Source: Sulfurimonas hydrogeniphila | GTDB lineage: Bacteria; Campylobacterota; Campylobacteria; Campylobacterales; Sulfurimonadaceae | Assembly (NCBI RefSeq): GCF_009068765.1 | Contig: NZ_CP035534.1 | Span: 1,860,001-1,924,000, forward strand | Direction of reading: 5' to 3' | DNA: 64,000 nt | Part shown: positions 17,318 through 26,534 of the stretch, piece by piece | Numbering within the stretch: the stretch's first letter is position 1 | Layout: each line of letters opens with the position of its first letter | Notes under the pieces: model-generated | Told to the model about the DNA's origin: nothing | The model's database searches: none | The model's input: only the letters and a program-made list of their open reading frames with translations | Translations under genes and position numbers: made by a program

Positions 17318-17452
17318 GTCTAGCTTCTGCAGTGCTTTCTCGCTTGCCTTGTTTGCTCTTTCATAATACCCTTTATCCTGATGCGATACACATCCGCTGA
17401 AACTGACAACCGCCAACAATAAAACCAACAATAAATTTTTATGCAGCAACAA
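17309..17452 (-). CDS. Small lipoprotein, unknown function
   Basis: A 47-aa protein. TTG at 17452 is chosen because GGGAGG lies 7 nt upstream; earlier in-frame starts run into the diguanylate cyclase gene without a ribosome site. The product has a hydrophobic leader (HKNLLLVLLLAVVSF) and lipobox FSGC, then a 28-residue charged tail (KGYYERANKASEKALQKLDR). It overlaps the end of the cyclase gene by 14 nt and so is co-translated with it. Confidence 0.6.
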   Translation of the reverse strand: MLLHKNLLLVLLLAVVSFSGCVSHQDKGYYERANKASEKALQKLDRE

Positions 17453-18707
17453 CCTGATTCCTCCCGTTTTGTTTCGCTCTGTACAAAGCGTCATCTGCTT
17501 TTTTCACCAGTTCTTCTCTCGTCTGCGGCTCCTGATACTCGGCAACGCCTATACTGATCGTGATTTTATATTTTTTATCTATAGTATATGCCTCAACTCT
17601 CTTTCTTATTTTTTCGGCAATGACAACAGCCTTCTCTTTTGTTGTATTTTCCAGTATGACAACAAACTCTTCACCTCCCCAGCGACCAAATATATCAGTT
17701 TTGCGAATATGCTTCAAAACCAGACGACTCAAAGCTTTTAACACTCTGTCTCCTATATCATGGCCGTATGTATCATTGACAACTTTAAAATGATCTATGT
17801 CAAACATTAGTATGCAAAACGGTTCTTTATAGCGTTTATATCTTTGTATTTCTATATTTATCGCATCATCTATTTTGTAACGGTTGTATATTTCCGTCAA
17901 GCTGTCTATGGTTGCCAGTTTCTTCAGCTCTTTTTCCATCTCAATGCGGCTTGTTATATCTGTACTTGTGGAAACAAAGTTTTGAATATTTCTGTTTTCA
18001 TCAAAGAGCGGTGTTATTTTCAAGTCTGCATAATAGAGCCTGTCATCTTTTGTCTTATCAATCAGAATATTATGATAATTCTTTCCAGCGAGTATTGTCT
18101 CCCAAAGATTCTTATAAAACTCCTGTGTATGTTTTCCTGATTTAAAAATATTTGTTTTGTTGCCTATCAGTTCTTCTCTCTCATATTTTGTTTTTTCAAT
18201 CACAGAATCATTGACATACTCTATGATACCGTTTGCATCGGTAATCAACACCATGTCATCAGTCTGTTCCAAAGCCTGTGCAAGAAGTTGCACTTTTTTT
18301 CTCTCAAGCACTGTTTCTTTATCCAGATAATACAACTCTTCTTCCATCTGCTTACACCTCGTCATATCTTTGTAAAAGACTATCAGTTCACCGTTTGGCA
18401 GTTTTCTTACACTGTTATATCGCCAGCCGCTGAGCTTCTCATCTTTGTAAAGCCTTGTGTCAAGATCTCTTGCTTTGCCGTCTTCATGGACCTGCAACAA
18501 AACATCAAAAAGCCCGAACTCTTTTACTCCGGGAAAAACTTCTGTCAATTTTTTGCCTATCAGTTGCTTTTTAGAAATATTTTCAGTTTTCTCAACATTT
18601 TTATTTAAATCCACAAAAATAAAATCATTCTTTTCAAATTTATAAATAACAACATTATCAGGAAGTTCATCTATTGCAATAGTAACACTTCTGTCCGCAC
18701 CTTGCAT
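17439..18707 (-). CDS. PAS-PAS-GGDEF diguanylate cyclase
   Basis: A 422-aa cytoplasmic protein. Two PAS-like domains (about 10-105 and 130-250; the second has the PAC end FVSTSTDITSRIEMEKEL) are followed by a GGDEF domain (about 255-420). The active site is GGEEF, and RKTD five residues before it is the RxxD product-inhibition site, so it should make cyclic di-GMP under feedback control. PAS domains imply redox, oxygen or ligand sensing; the cofactor cannot be read here. No membrane segment is seen. Confidence 0.85.
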   Translation of the reverse strand: MQGADRSVTIAIDELPDNVVIYKFEKNDFIFVDLNKNVEKTENISKKQLIGKKLTEVFPGVKEFGLFDVLLQVHEDGKARDLDTRLYKDEKLSGWRYNSVRKLPNGELIVFYKDMTRCKQMEEELYYLDKETVLERKKVQLLAQALEQTDDMVLITDANGIIEYVNDSVIEKTKYEREELIGNKTNIFKSGKHTQEFYKNLWETILAGKNYHNILIDKTKDDRLYYADLKITPLFDENRNIQNFVSTSTDITSRIEMEKELKKLATIDSLTEIYNRYKIDDAINIEIQRYKRYKEPFCILMFDIDHFKVVNDTYGHDIGDRVLKALSRLVLKHIRKTDIFGRWGGEEFVVILENTTKEKAVVIAEKIRKRVEAYTIDKKYKITISIGVAEYQEPQTREELVKKADDALYRAKQNGRNQVVAA

Positions 18708-18764
18708 CTAATCTTGCCTTTTTTAATATATTTAAATGATAACCTTTGTTTTCTGCCAAAAAGC

Positions 18765-19259
18765 TTAATTGGGATTTTTCATTGTTTGTTGTGGCAGAGA
18801 AGAAGACGGAAACACACTAAATATAATTTTCGGATACTCTTGTACTTTACACCATTTATACCCGTTTTTACGATAATAACCCGGAATTTTTTTCTGCACT
18901 ATATTAGCTTGGTAACAATTCTCGTAGTTCTTTGAGATTTTCCACAGGTCATAATGTCTTTTATCTTTGATTTTATAGTTTTTTTTATATGTTTTCGTTG
19001 GATAGATTTTCAAATTTCCATTGACAACTTCATAGTTATACACAGTATTTGTAGTTTTATTTTTCACTTCTCCCCTTTTGTTAAAGGAAAGAGTATAAAT
19101 TTCACCTCTGGTTTTTGAAAATTCTTTTCCAAAGGAGGCAAAACCATTTGGTTTTACTGACGAAACCTCCCATACTCCTAAAATATTTTTTTTGCTATAA
19201 GAATCAGCATAGACTAATCCGTACAGTAAGATTATCATAGTAATTATCATTTTATTCAT
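18765..19259 (-). CDS. Exported protein, unknown function
   Basis: ATG at 19259 follows AAGGTAG at correct spacing and gives a signal peptide MNKMIITMIILLYGLVYADS. The mature part, about 145 residues, opens with ILGVWEVSSVKPNG, reminiscent of lipocalin-like small beta domains, and holds two Cys (ENCYQ, KWCKV). No family recognised. It is the last of three minus-strand genes for small exported proteins behind the divergent sensor kinase. Confidence 0.55.
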   Translation of the reverse strand: MNKMIITMIILLYGLVYADSYSKKNILGVWEVSSVKPNGFASFGKEFSKTRGEIYTLSFNKRGEVKNKTTNTVYNYEVVNGNLKIYPTKTYKKNYKIKDKRHYDLWKISKNYENCYQANIVQKKIPGYYRKNGYKWCKVQEYPKIIFSVFPSSSLPQQTMKNPN

Positions 19260-19294
19260 TGCACTACCTTGCATTCTTGATAGAATTTTATAGA

Positions 19295-19519
19295 CTATAA
19301 TCGGATTTTATCTTCTGAAGAGGCTCCTCTGTTGAAGTCTTTGATTCTTTCTCCAAGTTCTACACCTTTTTCTCTGCATTCCTCTTTTGAATATTTCAAA
19401 TTATAACAATCTTGAAAAAGTGTTTTCATTTCTTGTCTTAAAGACTCTTTTGAATCAGAACTGCATCCAGAAAACATAACTATACCTAAAATACTTACTG
19501 TTAATAAAACTTTTTTCAT
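19295..19519 (-). CDS. Small lipoprotein, unknown function
   Basis: A 74-aa protein with leader MKKVLLTVSILGIVMFSGC, a clear lipobox. The mature part is acidic and charged, with a Cys pair (DCYNLKYSKEEC) spaced ten residues apart, suggesting a small helical hairpin closed by a disulfide. Lies between two other exported-protein genes on the same strand. Confidence 0.6.
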   Translation of the reverse strand: MKKVLLTVSILGIVMFSGCSSDSKESLRQEMKTLFQDCYNLKYSKEECREKGVELGERIKDFNRGASSEDKIRL

Positions 19520-19590
19520 TATCTATTGACCTCTACTCTTTGTTTTTTTTCACTCATTTTAATTCCTCCGTTTTTCAGTTATCTGTACTT

Positions 19591-20307
19591 TTACTTATAG
19601 TTGTCATATGTTTTTAAAACTTTGCCATCTTTGCCTAAAATTTCCAGCTTCGTTATATGTCCGATCACTTTCACATTAATATCATCACTACATCCGCGAA
19701 AATTTTCCTGACATTGTTCAATATTTTCAGATGAAGAGATTATTTTTTTAATTACATAAGAATATTTTGCAGTCAAATCTCTATCTACACTGCCTCTGCT
19801 GTTCTTTCTTGCTTTCATAAATTGCTTAGCATCTGCTTTTATCATTGGAAGTATTGTATTATTAGGATTAATATTATCAAATGACAATTTAGTCTTCCCG
19901 TTATATGCCAAAACGGATCCATAATATGATATATACGAATTTTTACTCATAAGTGACAGAGGAAATTCTTGTTTTTTAAAGTTATATTTTCCAAACTGTG
20001 CCCCCAGTCTTAATACACTTGTTTGTCCAATTATGTCTTTATTTTCTTTTATTTTATTTAGAAAATGCGTATATGCCTCTTCAATTGCACCGTCAAGTTC
20101 AAATTCATCATTTCTTACTTTTCTCCAAACAGCTGTTTCTCCCTGATATAAATACCAACGACCGGCTGCAGCTTTATCAACTTTTGCTATGTTTGCATTT
20201 AATCCTGCTAATGCTATCTTGTCAATAGTTTTATGTTCATTTAAATCGACCTCTGCAAAAAGGCTGGCACTCATTGTTAGTATTCCTGCAAGTATTACTT
20301 TCTTCAT
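19591..20307 (-). CDS. Periplasmic protein, unknown function
   Basis: A 238-aa protein with a clean signal peptide (MKKVILAGILTMSASLFAEV). The mature domain has few cysteines (EQCQENFRGCSDD near the C-terminus, probably one disulfide) and no motif I recognise. The gene is divergent from the sensor kinase at 20465 across 157 nt; a minus-strand TAGAAT box with T-run (about 20337-20350) could be its promoter. It may belong to the regulon or sensory input of that kinase. Confidence 0.55.
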   Translation of the reverse strand: MKKVILAGILTMSASLFAEVDLNEHKTIDKIALAGLNANIAKVDKAAAGRWYLYQGETAVWRKVRNDEFELDGAIEEAYTHFLNKIKENKDIIGQTSVLRLGAQFGKYNFKKQEFPLSLMSKNSYISYYGSVLAYNGKTKLSFDNINPNNTILPMIKADAKQFMKARKNSRGSVDRDLTAKYSYVIKKIISSSENIEQCQENFRGCSDDINVKVIGHITKLEILGKDGKVLKTYDNYK

Positions 20308-20464
20308 TTATTTCCTTTGTGTTTTAATTTCACGAAATTCTATAAAAAAAGTGTGTGCCAAATGTGAAAAATATTAATTGTTATAAAAAAACAGATAAAA
20401 AGATTCTCTTTATGTAAAAATGATACACTTTCGAAATAATATTGCAACTGCATAAGGCCCATTA

Positions 20465-22345
20465 TTGAAATTTTCAACATGTAAGTATTTTTTTTCTCTT
20501 CTTTTGCTGATGCAATTGTCTGTTAATGCACAAAGCATTACGTCCATAAATGAAAATACAAGTAATCTTAATCTCTTGAAAGAAAGCTCCTGGTTTTTAG
20601 ATAAAAACAGTCAAAAATCAGTGAGTGACATACTGCAAAAATCAATATTATTTCAAAAAAGTACAAAAGATTTTTTTAATTTTGGATATATTTTCAAAGA
20701 CACACTTTGGATAAAATCTATTCTTAAAAACACTTCAAACAAACAAATAATACGCTATTTTACCCTTGATGCACCAAACCTTGCTGTTTGCGATCTTTAT
20801 GAAATCGATGCGAATAATACACTCAAAAGAAAAGAGAAAAACGGAGTTCTGCAAAGAAAAAAATTCAAAAATGAACTTTTTTTCACATTTGAAGTTTCAC
20901 TTCGTCCCCATGAAGAAAAAACTTTTCTTTTTGCACTTCGTCCTATGACCCACTCGCTCCATTTTCATCTAAAACTACAAGATTACAAAATGTATAAAAA
21001 TGAAGAACTTCGCCATCAGCTTCTCTTAACTGTTTTTTTCAGTATTTTGCTTGTTGCATTTATCTATGCAATAAGTATAAGTATTCACAGTGACAATTCA
21101 AGCTATTTTTATTATGCTCTTTTTATAGCAATGATTTTTATACATCACCTTTCTTTAAGCGGTATGATCGCATATTTTCTGCAAAACAACCAAACACTGA
21201 TTTACCAACAGGCATATATGCCTGTTTATTATTTGGCTACAGTAGTCTTTTCCATTTTTCTTTTTACCAATAAATTTTTAAATTTACATAATTATAAAAA
21301 AATTTATTATTCCTTTGTGTTAATTATGTTTTTAATTGTCTTGATTGTTCTGTTTAATTCACACCAGAATTATCTTCTAAAATATATGACACCTTTGGCC
21401 ATTGTTTTTGCTTTATATTTAGAGGCTGTCAGTATCTATCTTGCAGTAACAAAAAAAGAAAAATATGCAAAATATTTTGCTTTTATTTGGGGAGTTTCTC
21501 TAGGTGGAATGATTTTTACCATGCTTTATTATGTAGGGTTTTTAAGCAAACCTATTGCATACCTCTTTGAGATAACTGTCATTTTTGAAATTTTCTCCTT
21601 TTCCATAATATTATCAAGACAAATACACACGCTGCAAAGAGAAAATCAACATAAAAATAATCATCTCCAGCGCCAAAACAAATTAGCTGCAATGGGAGAA
21701 ATGTTACAAAATATTGCGCATCAATGGCGACAGCCATTATCTGAACTTAATGCAGTAGCAATGAAAATTGATGCTGATTTTTATACAAAAAAAATTACAC
21801 CAAAAACACTAGATACAGATATAGAACGAATAGAAACAATTACACAACACATGTCCCAGACTATTGAAAATTTCAGCAACTATTTTAAAGAGAGCTCTAA
21901 AAATATAACCGTAGCAAAATTAGAAGACCTTATCTCTCAGGCACTACGATTAATCGATACAAAACTACAAACAATAACAGTAAAAGTAGATATTTCCCAA
22001 AGCATTTCGGCAAAGATAAACAGCAATGATTTCATTCAAGTCCTTCATGTACTTTTAATTAATGCTGTCGATGCATTTAAAAATAAAAATATGGAATATA
22101 GGAAAATTCATATTACATTAAAGAATGCAGATGGAAAAGCCATTATTGAAGTTGAAGACAATGCAGGCGGTATAGATACAACAATTTTAGAGAAAATTTT
22201 TGAACCCTACTTCACAACCAAATTTAAATCAAACGGAATCGGTATTGGTCTATATATGGCAAAGATGCTGGTAGAAAATAGTCTAAAAGGAGAATTGTAT
22301 GTCAAAAACACTCAAAAAGGAGCGCTGTTTAGCATAATATTATGA
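20465..22345 (+). CDS. 7TMR-DISM sensor histidine kinase
   Basis: A 626-aa kinase with a TTG start. It has a signal peptide, a periplasmic 7TMR-DISMED2-like beta domain (about 25-175: SWFLDKNSQ, DTLWIKSILKN), seven membrane helices (about 180-385), then a coiled region, a dimerisation domain with H-box NIAHQWRQPLSELN and a HATPase domain with N-box (INAVDAFKN), G1 (VEDNAGGID) and G2 (GIGIGLYMAK). Family members sense small ligands or carbohydrates outside the membrane. The stop overlaps the response regulator start (ATGA), so they are a pair. Confidence 0.85.
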   Translation: MKFSTCKYFFSLLLLMQLSVNAQSITSINENTSNLNLLKESSWFLDKNSQKSVSDILQKSILFQKSTKDFFNFGYIFKDTLWIKSILKNTSNKQIIRYFTLDAPNLAVCDLYEIDANNTLKRKEKNGVLQRKKFKNELFFTFEVSLRPHEEKTFLFALRPMTHSLHFHLKLQDYKMYKNEELRHQLLLTVFFSILLVAFIYAISISIHSDNSSYFYYALFIAMIFIHHLSLSGMIAYFLQNNQTLIYQQAYMPVYYLATVVFSIFLFTNKFLNLHNYKKIYYSFVLIMFLIVLIVLFNSHQNYLLKYMTPLAIVFALYLEAVSIYLAVTKKEKYAKYFAFIWGVSLGGMIFTMLYYVGFLSKPIAYLFEITVIFEIFSFSIILSRQIHTLQRENQHKNNHLQRQNKLAAMGEMLQNIAHQWRQPLSELNAVAMKIDADFYTKKITPKTLDTDIERIETITQHMSQTIENFSNYFKESSKNITVAKLEDLISQALRLIDTKLQTITVKVDISQSISAKINSNDFIQVLHVLLINAVDAFKNKNMEYRKIHITLKNADGKAIIEVEDNAGGIDTTILEKIFEPYFTTKFKSNGIGIGLYMAKMLVENSLKGELYVKNTQKGALFSIIL

Positions 22346-23037
22346 AAAATTTTACACTACTGTATGCAGAAGATGAGTACACCACAAGGAAAAATCATAT
22401 TGCCTATATAAAAAGTCGATACAATTGTACTGTTTATGAGGCTGACAACGGAGAAGAAGCGCTTAGTTTATACAAGACACATTCCCCTCACATTGTTCTT
22501 ACAGATATTACAATGCCCTTTTTATCAGGCTTGGAACTTTCAAAAGAGATAAGAAAAATCTCCAAACATACACAAATCATTATACTTACTGCACACTCTG
22601 AAAAAGAAAAACTGCTTGAGGCTTTAAGTATGCAAATGCTTAACTATTTAGTAAAACCTATCAAAAGAAAAGAATTAACACAGAGTATAGATATAGCATT
22701 GGAATTATTAAAAACTGAATCTTTTACCAAGAATATTATACACTTGAATACAATCTCAACATATAATTTGGATACAAAAGAATATTTTGTCAATAATACA
22801 TTGATTTTGTTAAGTAATTATGAAACGAAACTTTTGCATCTATTATGTCTCAATGTAAACAAATCGCTCAATTCATTTGATATTTTTGTTAACATTTGGG
22901 AGGACAATGATAAAGAATACAGTGCTGCTTCTATAAGAACACTTATAAAGAAGCTTCGAAAAAAACTCCCTGATGGAATTTTAATAAATATATATGGTGG
23001 TTTGTATACTCTTAAACCCTTGCAGCAAGTGGAATGA
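22342..23037 (+). CDS. OmpR-type response regulator
   Basis: A 231-aa protein: REC domain (1-120) with acidic pocket AEDE, phosphoacceptor Asp55 (IVLTDITMP), conserved Thr (ILTAHS) and Lys (YLVKPIK); then a winged-helix DNA-binding domain (about 130-228, ending INIYGGLYTL) of the OmpR/PhoB type. It overlaps the kinase by 4 nt. Its targets are unknown; the divergent cluster of exported proteins is a candidate. Confidence 0.85.
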   Translation: MKNFTLLYAEDEYTTRKNHIAYIKSRYNCTVYEADNGEEALSLYKTHSPHIVLTDITMPFLSGLELSKEIRKISKHTQIIILTAHSEKEKLLEALSMQMLNYLVKPIKRKELTQSIDIALELLKTESFTKNIIHLNTISTYNLDTKEYFVNNTLILLSNYETKLLHLLCLNVNKSLNSFDIFVNIWEDNDKEYSAASIRTLIKKLRKKLPDGILINIYGGLYTLKPLQQVE

Positions 23038-23053
23038 AATAATTTCATTCTTT
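23032..23053. terminator. Bidirectional hairpin terminator
   Basis: Arms GAATGAAA and TTTCATTC with a 3-nt loop, followed by TTT, spanning the stop of the response regulator and ending at the convergent exporter's stop. Confidence 0.5.
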
Positions 23054-23936
23054 AACGCCTGCTTACCAAAATACCACCAGATATGATAAAAATTATGCCT
23101 GTAAATGTCAATATATCCGGAAAACTGTCACCAAGCAGATACCCAAAACCTATGGCAAAGGGAATATTTGTATAACTGACAACACCTATAATACTTAAGT
23201 TTTGCGCACTGTATGCTTTTGTCAGGAGCCACTGGGAGAGTGTCGATATAAATGCCATAAAAACCACCAAAAGCCATACATGCAATGTAGTCGGCAAAAT
23301 AAACTCAGGGAACAAAAAGCTTAACGAAGCAGGAGCATTGACAAAGGGTGCAGTCAGGAACAACAATGCCGGCAAAAATGTTCCTACACCCACAAAGGAG
23401 AGGACAATCACACGTGAGTCATATATATCTTTTATTTTTTTTATCGTTGTATATGCTGCTGCTGCAAAAAAACCGCCCAAAATACCCAGGAAATGGGTAT
23501 ATGAAAAGCTCATTCCAAAAGGTTTGGTTATGAGAACAACGCCGAAAAAGCCTATAAACAGTGCCAGCAGTGTCGATTTGTTTAAACGTTCATGCAGAAG
23601 AAAATAGGCAAACAGTGTTACAAAAAAGGGAGAGGTTTTGTTCAGAGTTATCGCCTCGCCCAAAGGAATAACGCTAATGGTATAAAAAAAGAGGATCATT
23701 GCCATAAATCCAAAAAGCCCGCGGGTAAAAAGCATATAAATCTTTCCGCCTGTAAGTTTTGGCGCCGTATGTTGCAGCGTATACAGTATGATAAAAATTC
23801 CGATGAGATTGCGAAAAAAAACAATTTCCAAAGCAGAAATATCTTCGGAGAGTATTTTAGTCAACGCTCCGTTGAGTGCAGAAATCAAAGCCGCACCAAG
23901 CATAAAAAGTATGCCGCTCTCTACATTTTTCAACAA
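23052..23936 (-). CDS. EamA/DMT-family transporter
   Basis: A 294-aa membrane protein with ten predicted helices in two EamA repeats (about 8-138 and 150-290), consistent with drug/metabolite exporters. Hallmarks are LEIVFFRNLIGIFII, PLGEAITLNKTSPFFVTLFAYFLL in repeat one and the paired TNIPFAIGFGYLLGDSFPD in repeat two. Substrate unknown. Its 5' end overlaps the helicase gene by 7 nt, so they are co-transcribed. Confidence 0.75.
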   Translation of the reverse strand: MLKNVESGILFMLGAALISALNGALTKILSEDISALEIVFFRNLIGIFIILYTLQHTAPKLTGGKIYMLFTRGLFGFMAMILFFYTISVIPLGEAITLNKTSPFFVTLFAYFLLHERLNKSTLLALFIGFFGVVLITKPFGMSFSYTHFLGILGGFFAAAAYTTIKKIKDIYDSRVIVLSFVGVGTFLPALLFLTAPFVNAPASLSFLFPEFILPTTLHVWLLVVFMAFISTLSQWLLTKAYSAQNLSIIGVVSYTNIPFAIGFGYLLGDSFPDILTFTGIIFIISGGILVSRR

Positions 23937-25198
23937 GCCTCTTCCTTTTGTACAAAATTCAAAGCTTTTGGATTTACATATGCAAGCTCATACCATTGTC
24001 TTTTTGGGGCAATAAGTGTGAGTCTTGCAGGATTACAGGAACGTGAAAGTGCCACATAAAACTGAGAAGGTGCAAAAATCTCATTGGTCTCTATAATCAA
24101 ATCTTCGATGGACATCCCCTGTGACTTATGGATGGTTATCGCAAACGCAAGTTTTATTGGAAACTGATAGACCGTAAAAACATTCTCTTCCACCATCTCT
24201 TTTTTTCCCTCTACACTCTTTTCTTTCCATACGGCCTTACTTTGTGCACTCGGCTCAAGTTTTACCACTTTGCCGTCACTCTTTTGCACATACACATAGC
24301 ACTCATCCACATTCACAACAGTGCCTCTTTCTCCGTTAAAGTAGTTCCAGGCGTTTCGTGTAAACAAAACAGGAGCACCCACTTTCAATGCAAGTTCTTT
24401 ATCTATTCTGGCATCATCCATAAAACGCTCCACTTCTTTGTCCTTCGTTGATTTGAGATGTTTTACAATCTGTGCTTCCTTTACATGTAAAGCCTCATCT
24501 ATAAAATCAAGCTGGGCTTTATTGTGTTTTGCAGCCGAAGCATTTTTGCCAAACAAAAATGTAAACTGACTCAAATCAGCGGGCAATGGCTTTATAAATT
24601 CGTTCAGATGATTATGCGTCTGTTCATCTATCCTGCCAAATCGCACTGCATGTAAAAGCTCTATGAAACGAAGATCATCTGTTCTGTAGATATGTGTCAG
24701 TTCCACTGTTTCAAAAGAGAAATTCTGCCAGGCGGGTGATTCAAAAGCAAATTTTACTTCGCCATAACCGCGTACAACCGGGGGGAGTTGCAAAAAATCA
24801 CCTACGAGCAGCAAAGAGCCATTAAAATCTGCCTGCTTAAGACGCAGTTCTATCATTGCAAAGAGTGTATCACTGACCATGGAAATCTCATCAATAACGA
24901 TTAAATCCATGCTCAATATCAGTTTTTTAATCTTCTTTTTAATTTCAAATTTTGCATTTTTTTGCAACTCATCCACATCCGAAGCAATCCCCAAATCAAA
25001 AAAGCTGTGCAGTGTCTGCCCACCTATAAGTGTAGCAGCCATTCCGGTTGAAGCCAGTTTTGCAACTTTTTTTGCCTCCCTCTCAAATGCTGCAATAATT
25101 TCTCTTGTAACAGTCGTTTTTCCAACACCGGCACCGCCTGTTAAAAAAATATTCTGTTTCCTGTCTAATTTATCAAGTATCAAGGCTTTATAATTCAT
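23930..25198 (-). CDS. Pif1/RecD-like superfamily 1 DNA helicase
   Basis: A 422-aa helicase. Walker A GGAGVGKTT lies at residues 21-29, motif II is VIDEIS, motif III LVGDFLQLPPV, and the C-terminal UvrD/RecD motifs include FAITIHKSQGMS and YVALSRS. This is the Pif1-like AAA/UvrD domain set, expected to unwind DNA 5' to 3' using ATP. Shorter than RecD, with no exonuclease domain. A TTACATGTAA motif lies at 24481-24490. Divergent from the response-regulator cyclase at 25281. Confidence 0.8.
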   Translation of the reverse strand: MNYKALILDKLDRKQNIFLTGGAGVGKTTVTREIIAAFEREAKKVAKLASTGMAATLIGGQTLHSFFDLGIASDVDELQKNAKFEIKKKIKKLILSMDLIVIDEISMVSDTLFAMIELRLKQADFNGSLLLVGDFLQLPPVVRGYGEVKFAFESPAWQNFSFETVELTHIYRTDDLRFIELLHAVRFGRIDEQTHNHLNEFIKPLPADLSQFTFLFGKNASAAKHNKAQLDFIDEALHVKEAQIVKHLKSTKDKEVERFMDDARIDKELALKVGAPVLFTRNAWNYFNGERGTVVNVDECYVYVQKSDGKVVKLEPSAQSKAVWKEKSVEGKKEMVEENVFTVYQFPIKLAFAITIHKSQGMSIEDLIIETNEIFAPSQFYVALSRSCNPARLTLIAPKRQWYELAYVNPKALNFVQKEEAC

Positions 25199-25280
25199 AC
25201 ACGGATAATAGCCATTCTTAGTATAATCTCAGATTAATAACTGTATACTTTCTCTATAACATAATAGGATTCGTTCAAAT

Positions 25281-26534
25281 ATGAATAAAAAAATTTTAAT
25301 TGTAGAAGATAATAAAACACTGGCAAAACTTATTGCAAAAAAGCTACAATCAGCACTTGGGCTGACAGTTGATGTAGCATATTCGATGGCAGAAGCAAAA
25401 CTGTTCATCGCACGATATACATACTTCATAGCACTTTTAGATATAAATCTTCCCGATGCTCCAAATGGAGAGATTGTTGATTTTGTGACAGAAAAGAATA
25501 TTCGTACAATAATTTTAAGCGGAAATATTGACAAGGAATTCAGAAAAAAGATTCTTAAAAAAAATATAATTGATTATGTCAATAAAAGCGGTGTAGATGA
25601 TATAAATTATATTATTCATGCTATACAGCGTCTGCAAAACAATGCAAAGCACAAAGTGCTTGTCGTGGATGATTCAAGAGTTTTTAGAAAACAAATGCAA
25701 ACAATGCTGGAAAATCTTTTTTTTCAAGTCATCAGTGTAGCTCATGGAGAAGAAGCAATCGGCATGCTAAAGTCACAACCTGATATCTCTCTTGTTCTGA
25801 CTGATTACAATATGCCTGTTATGGATGGTCTGGAACTTGTTATTGAAATCAGAAAAACATATACCAAAAACGAACTCTGCATTCTTGTTCTGTCTTCAAA
25901 TGAAGATGAAGAGATAACGGCACTCTTTTTAAAACACGGAGCAAATGACTATGTTAAAAAGCCTTTTTCCAAAGAGGAATTTTCCTGCCGCATTAACAAT
26001 TCCATAGAAGCTTTGGAAAATATACAGATGATCACAAACTACGCAAACCGTGACTACCTCACAGGGCTGTATAACCGCAGATACTTTTTTGACACAATAA
26101 ATGAATATATCGACGAAGTTAAAAACAGCGGTGAAAAATTTGCCATCGCGATGATAGACATAGATCACTTTAAAAACATTAATGACACTTATGGTCATGA
26201 TACAGGAGACAAAATCATCATCGCCCTCGCAGATATCCTGAGAAGTTCTACAAATCCGCATGATATTGTAGCAAGGTTTGGAGGAGAAGAGTTTTGTGTT
26301 GTACTGAAAAATATCAATCAGTACAGTGCAGAAGAAATTTTCAACAGGCTCAGAGAAGAAGTGGAAAAATTCTCATATCATCTAAAAGATGACAAGTATA
26401 TAAATTTCACTGTCTCAATAGGTGCAACACTCTTTAACGAAGAGGAATCTCTTGAGGAGAATATTAATGCAGCCGATATGCTTTTATACAATGCAAAAAA
26501 GAACGGAAGAAATCAGGTTGTTTTTCAAGCCTGA
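25281..26534 (+). CDS. Dual-REC GGDEF response regulator (diguanylate cyclase)
   Basis: A 417-aa protein with two receiver domains and a cyclase domain. REC1 (1-120) has Asp54 in LLDINLP; REC2 (about 125-245) has VVDDSR and LTDYNMPVMDG; GGDEF (about 255-415) has GGEEF. The RxxD inhibition site is replaced by NPHD, so product feedback is probably lost. No kinase is adjacent; phosphorylation must come from elsewhere. The stop overlaps the convergent VWA gene by 10 nt. Confidence 0.85.
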   Translation: MNKKILIVEDNKTLAKLIAKKLQSALGLTVDVAYSMAEAKLFIARYTYFIALLDINLPDAPNGEIVDFVTEKNIRTIILSGNIDKEFRKKILKKNIIDYVNKSGVDDINYIIHAIQRLQNNAKHKVLVVDDSRVFRKQMQTMLENLFFQVISVAHGEEAIGMLKSQPDISLVLTDYNMPVMDGLELVIEIRKTYTKNELCILVLSSNEDEEITALFLKHGANDYVKKPFSKEEFSCRINNSIEALENIQMITNYANRDYLTGLYNRRYFFDTINEYIDEVKNSGEKFAIAMIDIDHFKNINDTYGHDTGDKIIIALADILRSSTNPHDIVARFGGEEFCVVLKNINQYSAEEIFNRLREEVEKFSYHLKDDKYINFTVSIGATLFNEEESLEENINAADMLLYNAKKNGRNQVVFQA

